Shown here: positions 54,090 to 62,092 of the stretch, piece by piece | How positions within the stretch are numbered: position 1 is the first letter of the stretch | How the letters are laid out: the number at the start of each line of letters is the position of its first letter | NCBI RefSeq assembly: GCF_016746095.1 | Contig: NZ_JAERTY010000012.1 | Span: 62,001 to 126,000 of the forward strand | Source: Sphingobacterium faecale | GTDB lineage: Bacteria; Bacteroidota; Bacteroidia; Sphingobacteriales; Sphingobacteriaceae | Reading direction: 5' to 3' | DNA length: 64,000 nt | The notes under the pieces: generated by a model | Told to the model about the DNA's origin: nothing | Databases searched by the model: none | The model's input: only the letters and a program-made list of their open reading frames with translations | Made by a program: the position numbers and the translations under genes

Positions 54090-54839
54090 TTATTTATTAT
54101 AGAAATACTCTTTATCATACAGGTCAGAGGTACATGACGTAGGAAAATTATTTGAATTATATTTATATTTTATATGGCCTCCGGACACATGTTCATCATT
54201 AATATATTTCATATAACCGTTCACATTTTCTTCTGCATACACATATGGATCTATTCTTAGCAATTTATTCCAGCCTATTATATTTTTGTGAGGGTTTGCT
54301 TTTCCTATTTCAAGTGTAATAAAATCTCCCGTACCGTCTAAATCTAACTGCGTTATAGAATTGTCTAAAGCATTGTATTTAATTTCTACTTGTTTCTTTA
54401 AGACTTCGCCTTCACGGTATTTAACCGTTTGACTTCCGTCTGTATTGTACTCAACCGTTGCCGTGATTTCGCAGGCAAAGCAAGTTTCAGAATCAGTTTC
54501 GTAATTTTCTGCCCACATTCTCAACTTGCCGTCTACGTATATGAAACTTTGACTTTTCACAATTCCGTCCTCATTACTTTCTGCTATTTTGGTAATTTCA
54601 TTACCCGTGTAAGTATAGTTAAAAACGGTAGTTCCCAAGTCAGAAGTTTCGGTGATTTTTTTGATTTTTGTACCATCATATTCATACAAACTAGAGGTTT
54701 TTTTTCCTTCCACATCTGTGGTAATGATTTTTGTAACCAATATGGCGTCAGTGTTGGTGCTGTCATCGTCATCTTTTTCACACGATACCGTCATCGCTCC
54801 TATGAGGATTAGAGTTAAAAATAGTTTGATCTGTTTCAT
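54090..54839 (-). CDS. Lipoprotein with DUF4595-like YD repeats
   Basis: 249 aa. Lipobox MTVSC (Cys 20) followed by an acidic run (EKDDDD). The body has YD-type strands: SSLYEYDGTKIKKITET, FNYTYTGNEITKIAE and SFIYVDGKLRMWAE, followed by a CFAC pair in the middle (possible disulphide) and a C-terminal HIKYKYNSNNFPTSCTSD. Closely related in build to the C-terminus of the upstream lipoprotein. It lies between the two copies of a 43-bp repeat, as though it entered or was duplicated as a unit. Confidence 0.7.
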   Translation of the reverse strand: MKQIKLFLTLILIGAMTVSCEKDDDDSTNTDAILVTKIITTDVEGKKTSSLYEYDGTKIKKITETSDLGTTVFNYTYTGNEITKIAESNEDGIVKSQSFIYVDGKLRMWAENYETDSETCFACEITATVEYNTDGSQTVKYREGEVLKKQVEIKYNALDNSITQLDLDGTGDFITLEIGKANPHKNIIGWNKLLRIDPYVYAEENVNGYMKYINDEHVSGGHIKYKYNSNNFPTSCTSDLYDKEYFYNK

Positions 54840-55300
54840 TTTTGATTAATTTTTTGAAAGTATAATATTGGCACAAATGTATTCCCAATGGGTTTTTAAT
54901 GTCAATTTTCTGGGATAGAATGGTGATTTTAGGGGTAGAAAGTTTTTTGAGGTCTTTTCTGATGGAGAAAATCAGCTTATTTTTCCCAATAGTACCAAAA
55001 CTAGGGTAGACTTCTCTGTTTTTGAAGCCTTATCGTTTGCGCGTATACGGCCTACCAACTACAGGACAGCTGATTTTGTGAGGTTTTGCGGATAAAGATC
55101 CTTCACATCAAAAAGAGCCATGTTGAGCATATCCGCTTCTGTAGCATATACATGACCCACTTATTGTTTGGTAATTTCGTCCGGTACGAGATTTTCTTTT
55201 ATTGCATCGGTATGTATCTGATAATTTAATATTGAAATCCCTATTTAATAAGAAGCAAAAAGTAGTATCTTGTAGAGATTCACTTACTCATTATTGATCT
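54840..55300. other. Intergenic gap, 461 bp
   Basis: Contains copy 2 of the 43-bp repeat (55050-55092). No other ORF of more than about 35 codons with coding character and no clear promoter or terminator was found. Confidence 0.4.
55050..55092. repeat. Direct repeat, 43 bp (copy 2)
   Basis: Same orientation as copy 1 (54038-54080), three mismatches. Both copies are preceded by a GCGC-containing AT stretch, so the homology may be longer but with indels. Confidence 0.75.
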
Positions 55301-55987
55301 ATGCATATCATAAACCGAATAGTCATCCTTTCTCTCTTATTCTTCATGGCATCGTGCGCACAGGAGAAAAAAAATGCCGATGACATTAGAATGTTGCCAA
55401 AGTATGGAGGTGTCCAGAAAAGCAAAGAACAGCTGGCTGCCGACCAGGACTTTTTAGATACAATTTTTAGTGACGATAAGTATAGAGATAATAAAAGACT
55501 AGCTTCGGACGAATTAATAAAAATCGGTTTTGACTATCTCTATAAGGGAGATGTTAAGACAGCCATGTACCGATTCAATCAGGCCTATTTGATTGATAGT
55601 ACCAATACAGATATCTATTGGGGATTCGGTGGAGTATATATGACGCAGTCGATGCCGGATAAAGCTAAAGAGCAGTATGAGATAGGACTGCGGGAGAATC
55701 CACAGAATACACATCTCCTTACGGATTTAGGGACTTATTATATGATCAAGTTCCAAGAGGGAGAAAACAGGAATACTAAAGAATTAGAGCAGGCACTCAG
55801 CTTATTCGAAAAATCCTACGGGTTAGACGATAAGGATCAAAATACACTGATCAAATTATCAATGACTCATCTTTTAAATAGCAATTGTAAAGCAGCATGG
55901 AAGTATTATAGCGAATGTCAGGCATTGGGTGGACTTCCGATTACCAAAGAATATAGCGCTCATCTGCAGGCTACCTGTATAGAGTAG
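55301..55987 (+). CDS. TPR-repeat lipoprotein
   Basis: 228 aa. Signal with lipobox MASC (Cys 19). Residues ~75-215 are tetratricopeptide repeats: IGFDYLYKGDVKTAMYRFNQAYLIDS, IYWGFGGVYMTQSMPDKAKEQY and LTDLGTYYMIKFQEGEN (each about 34 residues; first shown in part). TPRs mediate protein-protein contact; nothing shows the partner. Alone between a repeat and a small membrane protein gene. Confidence 0.75.
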   Translation: MHIINRIVILSLLFFMASCAQEKKNADDIRMLPKYGGVQKSKEQLAADQDFLDTIFSDDKYRDNKRLASDELIKIGFDYLYKGDVKTAMYRFNQAYLIDSTNTDIYWGFGGVYMTQSMPDKAKEQYEIGLRENPQNTHLLTDLGTYYMIKFQEGENRNTKELEQALSLFEKSYGLDDKDQNTLIKLSMTHLLNSNCKAAWKYYSECQALGGLPITKEYSAHLQATCIE

Positions 55988-56097
55988 GTCCTGTTGGGAT
56001 AAATTCAGTCCATTATTGGAGCGTCCACTGCCAGAGGAATCATTGTGAATATACGCCTTCAAGCGTTATAGGGACCCACGCTGTGCTTATTTCGGAT

Positions 56098-56280
56098 CTA
56101 TGAGTTTATGATCGCCGCAGCTATCAACCCAGTAATGGTCGCTAATACGGTAGTGATCTTAATAGCACGTGAATGGGTGGTTGAAAACAAAAGCGCAAAT
56201 ACGCCTGCTATTGGTGATAAGAAAAAAGTAACATCTAATGCTCTTTTATTTCCGTCTTTGTACCTGTCTAGTTTACTCAT
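56098..56280 (-). CDS. Small two-helix membrane protein
   Basis: 60 aa. Hydrophilic N-terminus (MSKLDRYKDGNKRALD), helix 1 (VTFFLSPIAGVFALLF), a short basic loop (HSRAIK) and helix 2 (ITTVLATITGLIAAAIINS). The plus-strand frame over the same DNA is less plausible. A decayed copy of its 3' end at 52533-52583 conserves this frame with synonymous changes, which supports the coding call. Function unknown. Confidence 0.6.
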   Translation of the reverse strand: MSKLDRYKDGNKRALDVTFFLSPIAGVFALLFSTTHSRAIKITTVLATITGLIAAAIINS

Positions 56281-56457
56281 GTCTAATAACTTTATTGATT
56301 GTGAGCCATGGGCGCCGAATAAATATACACATAATTTCTAAGAAGTAAGGAGAAACTGTCATTCAGATGAAGGAGAGCGATCAGAGACTACAAATGCAGT
56401 CTATAATTCTAAATAAGTAATTGCGTAACCTAAAAATAATAAATAAATTGTAACTAT

Positions 56458-57339
56458 ATGTATCATTATAAACCATTTCTCACGTTACTATGCTGTACAG
56501 CTTTATTATTAAGCAGTGTGCCAGCCTACAGTCAAACCAAGCTAGCGTTAGAAAATATCAATGAAAAACTAGAAGAAGTATATACCACCGATCAGCTGAC
56601 CCGAAGAGAACTAAACGAGGCGCAGAAAAAATACGGATACGGTTCCAAAGAATTTAATGAAAGGCTAAATGCGATGAACGTCCAGGACTCCATCAATCGC
56701 GGGATAGCTTTAAATATATTGGATAGATTTGGCTGGCTTGACAAGACCGTCTTATCAGATAAAGCAAACAAAGCTTTTTTCTACACCATCCAGCACGCAG
56801 ACCTCGAAACTCAAATAAAATATAAGCACTTCATGGAAGAAGCTTTCCGAAGTGGACAGATATCGAATCACGAATATGCTATATTTCAGGATCGTCTAAG
56901 CGTTAGATTAGGGAAGAACCAACTGTTTGGCAGCCAGACCGCCTTCGACAACATTGGGAATTCCTACCTATACCCAGTTGATAATATCGATTCCATCCAT
57001 AGGAGGAGGGCCGAGATCGGTCTCCAGGAACTAGAGCTGCAGCTTAAACAATCAAATATTAAATACGACTTTCCGCAAAGCAATAGCTCAATATATGACA
57101 TTACGTTGATTGGACATTTTTGGAACACGTCCAATATTGGTGTCGCCAATATTGCTGTATGGCATGGCGAAAACCTTATTGGAAAATCTGATTTAAATGG
57201 CTTTCTCTTTAGCAAATACAGTTTTTTCGACAAAGACGAAATAACGCTTACATTCAGGCAATTGGATAAAACTGTCGGTCAGCAACAGATAAAAAAGGGA
57301 AAAGACTTTTACGAGCTATATATTCAAATAAAGCAGTAA
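56458..57339 (+). CDS. DUF6624-like exported protein
   Basis: 293 aa. Signal peptide ending VPAYSQ. Residues ~30-160 match the DUF6624 pattern: an aspartate/aromatic segment ILDRFGWLDKTVLSDKANKAFF, IQHADLETQIKYKHFMEEA and ISNHEYAIFQDRL (first string slightly over half quoted). The C-terminal ~100 residues are beta-rich, beginning near SIYDITLIGHFWNTSNIGVA. No catalytic residues assigned. Alone; AT-rich. Family is fairly certain, function unknown. Confidence 0.7.
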   Translation: MYHYKPFLTLLCCTALLLSSVPAYSQTKLALENINEKLEEVYTTDQLTRRELNEAQKKYGYGSKEFNERLNAMNVQDSINRGIALNILDRFGWLDKTVLSDKANKAFFYTIQHADLETQIKYKHFMEEAFRSGQISNHEYAIFQDRLSVRLGKNQLFGSQTAFDNIGNSYLYPVDNIDSIHRRRAEIGLQELELQLKQSNIKYDFPQSNSSIYDITLIGHFWNTSNIGVANIAVWHGENLIGKSDLNGFLFSKYSFFDKDEITLTFRQLDKTVGQQQIKKGKDFYELYIQIKQ

Positions 57340-57445
57340 CTCTATTAAATTTATACTAATAGCGGCGATCATCCTTACGTTGACCGCATAGGTTACATCC
57401 TCCTATGAGCCTATTTTCGTTCCATAAAACCTTTTTAATCTCAAT

Positions 57446-57529
57446 TCATCTAATGTCTCCTTTTCTGTACTTTACCAGTTTACCCCTTACTTTATCAGGT
57501 GAGGTCTGTTTTATTTTGGTTGGTTTCAT
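57446..57529 (-). pseudogene. Possible short gene or remnant, 27 aa
   Basis: ATG frame of 27 codons, very basic (KPTKIKQTSPDKVRGKLVK). The same phase continues past the TGA with another 28 sense codons before the next stop, including GGCNLCGQRK, so it may be a longer ORF broken by a stop. It begins 3 bp after the stop of the fragment at 57533. No family recognised. Confidence 0.25.
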
Positions 57530-57532
57530 GTT

Positions 57533-57640
57533 TTAGCGCTTTAATAGTGTAGCGGACCATTCATCCCAATACACGATAGTACTATCATCTGTAGTTAGCT
57601 TTGGTATCTTACCAAAATCTGACTCGTTATTTTGAACCAC
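57533..57640 (-). pseudogene. Gene remnant, C-terminal part of an unknown protein
   Basis: GTG-started or open frame of 35 codons ending in TAA with good coding character (NNESDFGKIPKLTTDDSTI, YWDEWSATLLKR). No ATG start exists; upstream the frame meets a stop after about 12 codons. It looks like the 3' end of a lost gene. The whole 474-bp gap between the DUF6624 gene and the next minus-strand gene is occupied by this and the fragment at 57446; nothing else was seen. Confidence 0.35.
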
Positions 57641-57813
57641 TATTTTTATAAAAAAAGCTAATGATTAAGTTATTGAGAAAAAATATTCACGACTACCGTT
57701 GGTAAGCATTTCTGACCTTCAAAAAAGGACTAGAATACTACACTCTTGCTATGAAGATTCAGTATTTGAATTATTACTGCAATGTTCGTAACTATATAGC
57801 TGAAAACAAGTTA

Positions 57814-58374
57814 TTAGTTCAAATTGATATTCACTAATTTTTGGGTTGACATCTCTTTGATTTTCATATATTCCATTTCAATAAATTCATATTCATCAAT
57901 CGTGATTTCTAAAGTGCTCTGTAATACAAAATTTTTTAGTTTAGTAGTAGGATCAACCGTATAAAATAATAGCGTACCTACCTGTTTGGACTCATATTCG
58001 TCTGTTGGAATAAAATCAATATTGTATTTTATTGCTTCATAGGATTTTAACTCTGATAGTTTAATTCCATTATTAATCTGATGGCTGATATTGTCTATAG
58101 CCAGCAAGAAAAATTCTTCACCTCTATGATGCCACATGTATGTTTTGAAAAAAGCAAACGACACTATTAATCCAAGTGTTAGAGGAACGAAAGACATGGG
58201 GCCAAGATGATCAAAAATATTAAATATGATAATCAAAGAAAAAGTGGCAGCTAAAGAGATTGTCGATAGTAAAGCAAATATAAACTTATATGTTTTCGGA
58301 TGCACCATTTTAATCACAAACGAGATATGATCTTCATTCTCTTCAAAGTAAATGTCGTTTCGAGTTAGAGGCAT
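57814..58374 (-). CDS. Two-helix membrane protein with cytoplasmic domain
   Basis: 186 aa. TM helices at ~29-51 (FIFALLSTISLAATFSLIII) and ~58-79 (MSFVPLTLGLIVSFAFF), then a soluble ~100-residue domain of PH-like beta strands (FFLLAIDNISHQINNG onwards). No motif for catalysis. AT-rich, alone. Possibly a sensor or stress protein; unproven. Confidence 0.6.
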   Translation of the reverse strand: MPLTRNDIYFEENEDHISFVIKMVHPKTYKFIFALLSTISLAATFSLIIIFNIFDHLGPMSFVPLTLGLIVSFAFFKTYMWHHRGEEFFLLAIDNISHQINNGIKLSELKSYEAIKYNIDFIPTDEYESKQVGTLLFYTVDPTTKLKNFVLQSTLEITIDEYEFIEMEYMKIKEMSTQKLVNINLN

Positions 58375-58670
58375 TGTATTATTGCTATTTTGTTAGGTCC
58401 ATATTTAGATTATAAGTTTCTTATCTATTATAAAGCTAAGAAATATAATTATAGTTTTTCCGGGCCAATGTTTTTCTTTTTTGAACTTTGGGTGCTTATG
58501 AAGCCGTTACGAAACAGATAACTTGACCCAATTAATAATGTCGTTTTTACTAGCTTAACGTGTAATTATCCTTTAATATTGGGATATTTCTTTAGTAGCT
58601 CTTTTCTGATGGATATAACTATTGTTTCTCTGGTTTCGGGGGCGCAACTGGCTCATCTACCTAGTTGAGT
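58375..58670. other. Intergenic stretch, 296 bp
   Basis: AT-rich sequence between the membrane-protein gene and the DUF4919-type remnant. No gene, hairpin or promoter of note was found. Confidence 0.3.
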
Positions 58671-58856
58671 TTAATGTTCATCTGATATAAAAATCACTTT
58701 TAGTGCAGTCTCGCACGACCGTCCGTCACCACTGGTAGCGATTGTTTTGCGTATTGCTCGGTATCTATTCTTACACAAGCTCACTGTTGATGTATAGATA
58801 GAGTTCGTCCTCTTTAATTTTTCAGGATCATCTTTGCCGTATATTTGATCAATATC
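58671..58856 (-). pseudogene. Remnant of a DUF4919-type protein gene (3' end)
   Basis: Open frame of 61 codons ending in TAA, with no start codon and an in-frame stop directly upstream. It contains IRKTIATSGDGRSCETALKV and FISDEH, which match the C-terminal signature that I recall for DUF4919 proteins (a SGDGK..ETA.hVI.VSdEY pattern). Only the last third of the family length is present, so the gene is a 3' fragment. It begins just after the stop of the 123-aa gene. Confidence 0.55.
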
Positions 58857-58864
58857 TCAATAAA

Positions 58865-59236
58865 TTAACTTAAAAAACCCGATAATAAGTCACCATCAAA
58901 ATCTATTTTATAGATGTTTCCGCTGAAGTCACTAAGGAGAATACCATCGTTGTCCATTTTGAAAACCTCTGCATTATCTATAGATACAAAGATGTCAGCA
59001 CCACCAAACTCCCATTTTTTATTCCCGTCTCTGTCTAGCTTTGTTATCAGAAGTTCACCATGCACAATGTAGCCGTCATGCAGTTTGAAAATTTGAAAAC
59101 AAGTGGCCTGGTCAGCTTGGATTTTCCACTTTAAGGTAAGGTATATCGTTTCGTTAAGGACCTCAATAATCAAATCTTTATACGGGTGTTGGTTCATTTG
59201 TTGAACACTATCAATCTTTTCATTATCCTTCATCAT
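58865..59236 (-). CDS. Small cytoplasmic protein of unknown function
   Basis: 123 aa, no signal or TM segment. Beta-rich, with a repeated pattern ITKLDRDGNKKWEFGG ... VFKMDNDGILLSDFSGNIYKIDFDGD, like a short propeller or a stalled repeat. Likely an immunity-protein-type or orphan gene. It lies between a DUF4919-type remnant and a 35-bp repeat, in an AT-rich stretch. Function unknown. Confidence 0.5.
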   Translation of the reverse strand: MMKDNEKIDSVQQMNQHPYKDLIIEVLNETIYLTLKWKIQADQATCFQIFKLHDGYIVHGELLITKLDRDGNKKWEFGGADIFVSIDNAEVFKMDNDGILLSDFSGNIYKIDFDGDLLSGFLS

Positions 59237-59259
59237 ATTTCCAGAGAAGAACTAAGAGA

Positions 59260-59294
59260 AATAGCGCTACAGTTTCCCTTACAAGAGTTATTTG
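59260..59294. repeat. Direct repeat, 35 bp (copy 1), left of the RhuM-type gene
   Basis: 30 of 35 bases match copy 2 at 60260-60294, exactly 1000 bp away and in the same orientation. Shared core AATAGCGCTAC and GTTTCCC. The RhuM-type gene lies between the two copies. Confidence 0.65.
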
Positions 59295-59403
59295 TCATTC
59301 TTGTGTTTTATGCAATGTTATTTGTTTAGTTGCTCATTTACAGTTATATTAGCGTATAACCGATTAAATAAGCAATAAGCTTTAATACCAATTATGAGGA
59401 TCC

Positions 59404-60264
59404 ATGGCTAACAATGAAATCATACTTTACCAAGCTGATAATTTACCGGAACGTATCGAAGTAAGGATAGAGGACGAAACGGTTTGGTTATCTCAACAGC
59501 AAATGGCAGAATTATTTCAGCAGACAAAACAAAACATCAGTCTGCATATCTCCAACTGCTTTAAAGAAGGTGAATTAGACAAGCAAGCAACTGTCAAGGA
59601 ATACTTGACAGTTCAGAAAGAAGGAAGCAGAAACGTAAAAAGAAAGATTGAATACTATAATCTCGATATGATCATATCAGTAGGTTACCGTGTTAAATCC
59701 CGGCAAGGTACACAATTCCGTATCTGGGCAACCAATGTATTACGAGACTATATGTTAAAGGGCTATGTGCTAAATCAACGGATGAATCGTCTGGAAAATA
59801 CCGTAGAAGGTTTGGTCAATAAGGTACAGAATATAGATTTTCAAATTAAATCCTCCGAGTTACCCCATCAAGGGTTGTTTTTTGATGGTCAAGTTTATGA
59901 CGCCTATAAATTTGCGAGTAATGTTATAAGAAAAGCAACATCTTCCATTGTCCTCATTGATAATTATCTAGATGATACCGTACTAACGCTATTGAGCAAA
60001 AGGAAGAAGAATGTAAAAGTGCATATTTATACCGCTAGTATCAGCAAGCAATTGCGACTGGATGTAGAAAAGCACAATCAACAATACCCTACTGTTGCGA
60101 TCCATGAATTCAAGCAGAGCCATGACCGATTTCTTATTATTGACGGGAGCGAGCTTTACCATATCGGCGCATCGTTAAAAGATCTGGGAAAAAAGTGGTT
60201 TGCTTTTTCAAGAATGGATAGTTTGGTAGAGGAAGTTTTGGCTAGAGTTAAAATGGTAAAATAG
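59404..60264 (+). CDS. RhuM-type N-terminus fused to a PLD-like C-terminal domain
   Basis: 286 aa. The N-terminal ~130 residues are RhuM/KilA-N-like: VRIEDETVWLSQQQMAELFQ, QNISLHISNCFKEGELD, YYNLDMIISVGYRVKSRQG and FRIWATNVLRDYMLKG. A short coiled linker (~130-160) is followed by a PLD-like domain with IVLIDNYLDDTVLTLLS and the degenerate HxK-type motif SHDRFLIIDGSELYHIGASL (Asp and His retained, Lys replaced by Arg). RhuM proteins occur as single mobile genes and have been linked to virulence in Salmonella; the PLD-like part suggests nuclease or phosphodiester binding. Start after a GAGGATCC-type leader. Likely a horizontally moved gene. Confidence 0.8.
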   Translation: MANNEIILYQADNLPERIEVRIEDETVWLSQQQMAELFQQTKQNISLHISNCFKEGELDKQATVKEYLTVQKEGSRNVKRKIEYYNLDMIISVGYRVKSRQGTQFRIWATNVLRDYMLKGYVLNQRMNRLENTVEGLVNKVQNIDFQIKSSELPHQGLFFDGQVYDAYKFASNVIRKATSSIVLIDNYLDDTVLTLLSKRKKNVKVHIYTASISKQLRLDVEKHNQQYPTVAIHEFKQSHDRFLIIDGSELYHIGASLKDLGKKWFAFSRMDSLVEEVLARVKMVK

Positions 60265-60294
60265 CGCTACGGTTTCCCGTACAGAGGTTATTTG
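60260..60294. repeat. Direct repeat, 35 bp (copy 2), at the 3' end of the RhuM-type gene
   Basis: Overlaps the stop codon of the RhuM-type gene. It also holds the inverted repeat TACGGTTTCCCGTA (60268-60281), whose 13-mer ACGGTTTCCCGTA is identical to the operator at 16873-16890. The copy at 59260 has this palindrome broken by substitutions. Confidence 0.65.
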
Positions 60295-60632
60295 ATATTG
60301 GTACGGTCTTCCTAATATTGCCTATAACAGTTGCGTCAGCGAAAGCTAATATACAAAATCTAGTACCAATCCGCTTTTATAAAGCACCCACAAACGTAGC
60401 ATCCAACTGCAAAAATGAAACCTTGGCCGCATAGTTTTTAATTTCAAGTTTCTATCTCGCAAAAAACCAATTATATTGACTTTTTTCTTAAATTTAACTC
60501 ATAGGAATGTGTTTTGGTTCACCTCACAGCTGAATTTAAGCTTTCAGCCCTAAAGTCCCCGCCTTCAGCAATATTCAAACTGTTAGCGGTAATTGTGACG
60601 AACTAACTGTCAAAAACTAAACTTATGACAAC
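60295..60632. other. Intergenic gap, 338 bp, with cassette-like junction motifs
   Basis: TATAACAG (60323-60330) and CTGTTAGCGG (60580-60589) are partly complementary and bracket a non-coding stretch. The second lies 44 bp before the NTF2-like gene. Sequences like CTGTTAGCGG often precede single mobile genes in Bacteroidetes (recollection, not verified). No other gene is seen. Confidence 0.3.
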
Positions 60633-61013
60633 ATGAACGAAGAAAGACAAAAAATAATTCAGAACTATATTGACGGTTACAATGAATTCGATATAGAAAA
60701 AATGATCTGTGATTTTGACGACAATATCATTTTTAAAAATGTTCAGAATGGCAAAGTGAATATGGTATTGAATGGAATAAATGAGTTTAAGCAACAAGCC
60801 GAACAAGCGAAATCATTTTTCGATAATAGACGACAACAAATCACTTTCTTAAAACACAACAATGGCACCACGGAAATAGAAGTAGATTATTCTGCGACTT
60901 TAGCAATGGATTTTCCAAATGGATTGAAAAAAGGCGATAAATTAGAGCTAAAAGGAAAATCTGTTTTTGTGTTCTTTGGCGACAAGATTATTCAACTAAC
61001 TGATGAATATTGA
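60633..61013 (+). CDS. NTF2-like (SnoaL-type) protein
   Basis: 126 aa, the usual length of single-domain NTF2-like proteins. Alpha+beta cone: IIQNYIDGYNEFDIEKMICDF, then NVQNGKVNMVLNGINEF and ITFLKHNNGTTEIEVDYSAT, last strand VFVFFGDKIIQLTDEY. No signal peptide. The fold hosts enzymes and binding proteins; no active-site residues can be assigned. First of three same-strand genes in an AT-rich segment. Confidence 0.8.
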   Translation: MNEERQKIIQNYIDGYNEFDIEKMICDFDDNIIFKNVQNGKVNMVLNGINEFKQQAEQAKSFFDNRRQQITFLKHNNGTTEIEVDYSATLAMDFPNGLKKGDKLELKGKSVFVFFGDKIIQLTDEY

Positions 61014-61049
61014 GTGCAACTATTCAGTATTAATGTATAAAATATAATT

Positions 61050-61511
61050 ATGAGCTATTTAGTAGATTTTAAAAATGTTAACGAGAAAGGATTAGAAACA
61101 TCACCATTTGCATCTGCACTTGCTGGTTTGCGAGCCAATGAAGCCCGATATTTTCAAAACAAATACAAAGCAGAATTTGTAACAACTCCAGTTTCAGATA
61201 GCAAAGAAACTTTGGATTGGGTTACAAATATTCTCAAGGAAGAACGCAATATTGTCATTGCATCAAAACCATTAGAAACCGCGTCACTACTTGTAGAAGG
61301 AATTAAATGGGTGTTTGTTTTTTATGAAAGCGGTCTTTCCATTAATGTACTATATACCTTGGACAGCTCAAAGAAAAGAGCCGTAGGTTTCAAACTTTCC
61401 GAAGGTATGGAAGTGCCGGAAGAACTGAACAAATTTAAATTTGCCCAGCAGAAATCAAAATTGGCAGGAACAATAAGAGGTTCATTTTTTGTGATTAAAA
61501 AAGAATATTAA
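61050..61511 (+). CDS. Small cytoplasmic protein of unknown function
   Basis: 153 aa, no signal or TM segment. Mixed alpha/beta, with GLRANEARYFQNKYKAEFV near the start, VEGIKWVFVFYESGLSINVL in the middle and KLAGTIRGSFFVIKKEY at the end. I do not recognise the family. It is 36 bp after the NTF2-like gene and 10 bp before the YdeI-like gene, so the three are probably co-transcribed. Confidence 0.65.
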   Translation: MSYLVDFKNVNEKGLETSPFASALAGLRANEARYFQNKYKAEFVTTPVSDSKETLDWVTNILKEERNIVIASKPLETASLLVEGIKWVFVFYESGLSINVLYTLDSSKKRAVGFKLSEGMEVPEELNKFKFAQQKSKLAGTIRGSFFVIKKEY

Positions 61512-61521
61512 TAGTATTTCG

Positions 61522-62085
61522 ATGGCAGAAGCGATAATCAAATCTTTTAAATCCCAAGAAGCCTGGCGAAATTGGTTAGATAAAAATCAAGATATGCAGG
61601 AAGGCATCTGGCTACAAGTATTCAAAGTTAACTCTGGGATTGAATCCATAAAAATTACAGAAGCTTTGGACGAAGCTCTATGCTTTGGTTGGATTGATGG
61701 ACAGCGGAAAAGCTATGATGAACACTCGTACCTGCAGAAATACACACCAAGAAGAGCACAGAGCATTTGGTCAAAACGCAATATTGGTATAGTGGAAAAA
61801 CTCATTGCAGACGGAAAGATGATGCCAAGGGGGTATGTAGAAATTGAAAAGGCTAAAACTGATGGTCGATGGGCAAGAGCTTACGACTCCCATACTACGA
61901 TGCAGGATGCCGAAGACTTGTTGCAAGAATTAGCAAAGGATAAAGAAGCAGAAACATTTTATCAATCCCTTAGCAAGACCAATAAATTTGCTATCAATTT
62001 TAGATTACAAACCGCTAAGAAGCCTGAAACAAGAGCCAAAAGACTGAGGGAAATTTTGACAAACCTTCAACTGAAAAAAATGTGA
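61522..62085 (+). CDS. YdeI/OmpD-associated family protein
   Basis: 187 aa, full length for the family. Marks: EGIWLQVFKVNSGIESI, ALDEALCFGWIDGQRKSYDE, YTPRRAQSIWSKRN and the C-terminal AINFRLQTAKKPETRAKRLR. The family includes bacterial proteins named for association with OmpD in Salmonella; the biochemical role is not established. It ends 7 bp before the stop of a convergent small gene. Confidence 0.88.
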   Translation: MAEAIIKSFKSQEAWRNWLDKNQDMQEGIWLQVFKVNSGIESIKITEALDEALCFGWIDGQRKSYDEHSYLQKYTPRRAQSIWSKRNIGIVEKLIADGKMMPRGYVEIEKAKTDGRWARAYDSHTTMQDAEDLLQELAKDKEAETFYQSLSKTNKFAINFRLQTAKKPETRAKRLREILTNLQLKKM

Positions 62086-62092
62086 CAGAATG

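Noticed and set aside
55874-56062. Minus-strand frame over the 3' end of the TPR lipoprotein gene
   Set aside because: Most of it overlaps the certain TPR frame; the part outside is too short to judge.
56108-56341. Plus-strand 77-codon frame over the small membrane protein gene
   Set aside because: The minus frame has the better two-helix topology, and the decayed copy at 52533 preserves the minus frame by synonymous changes.
60268-60281. TACGGTTTCCCGTA as a third operator of the two-component regulon
   Set aside because: The 13-mer matches, but no TAnnTTTG box follows at 19-20 bp, and the site overlaps the stop region of a gene and a direct repeat. Not included in the regulon without binding data.
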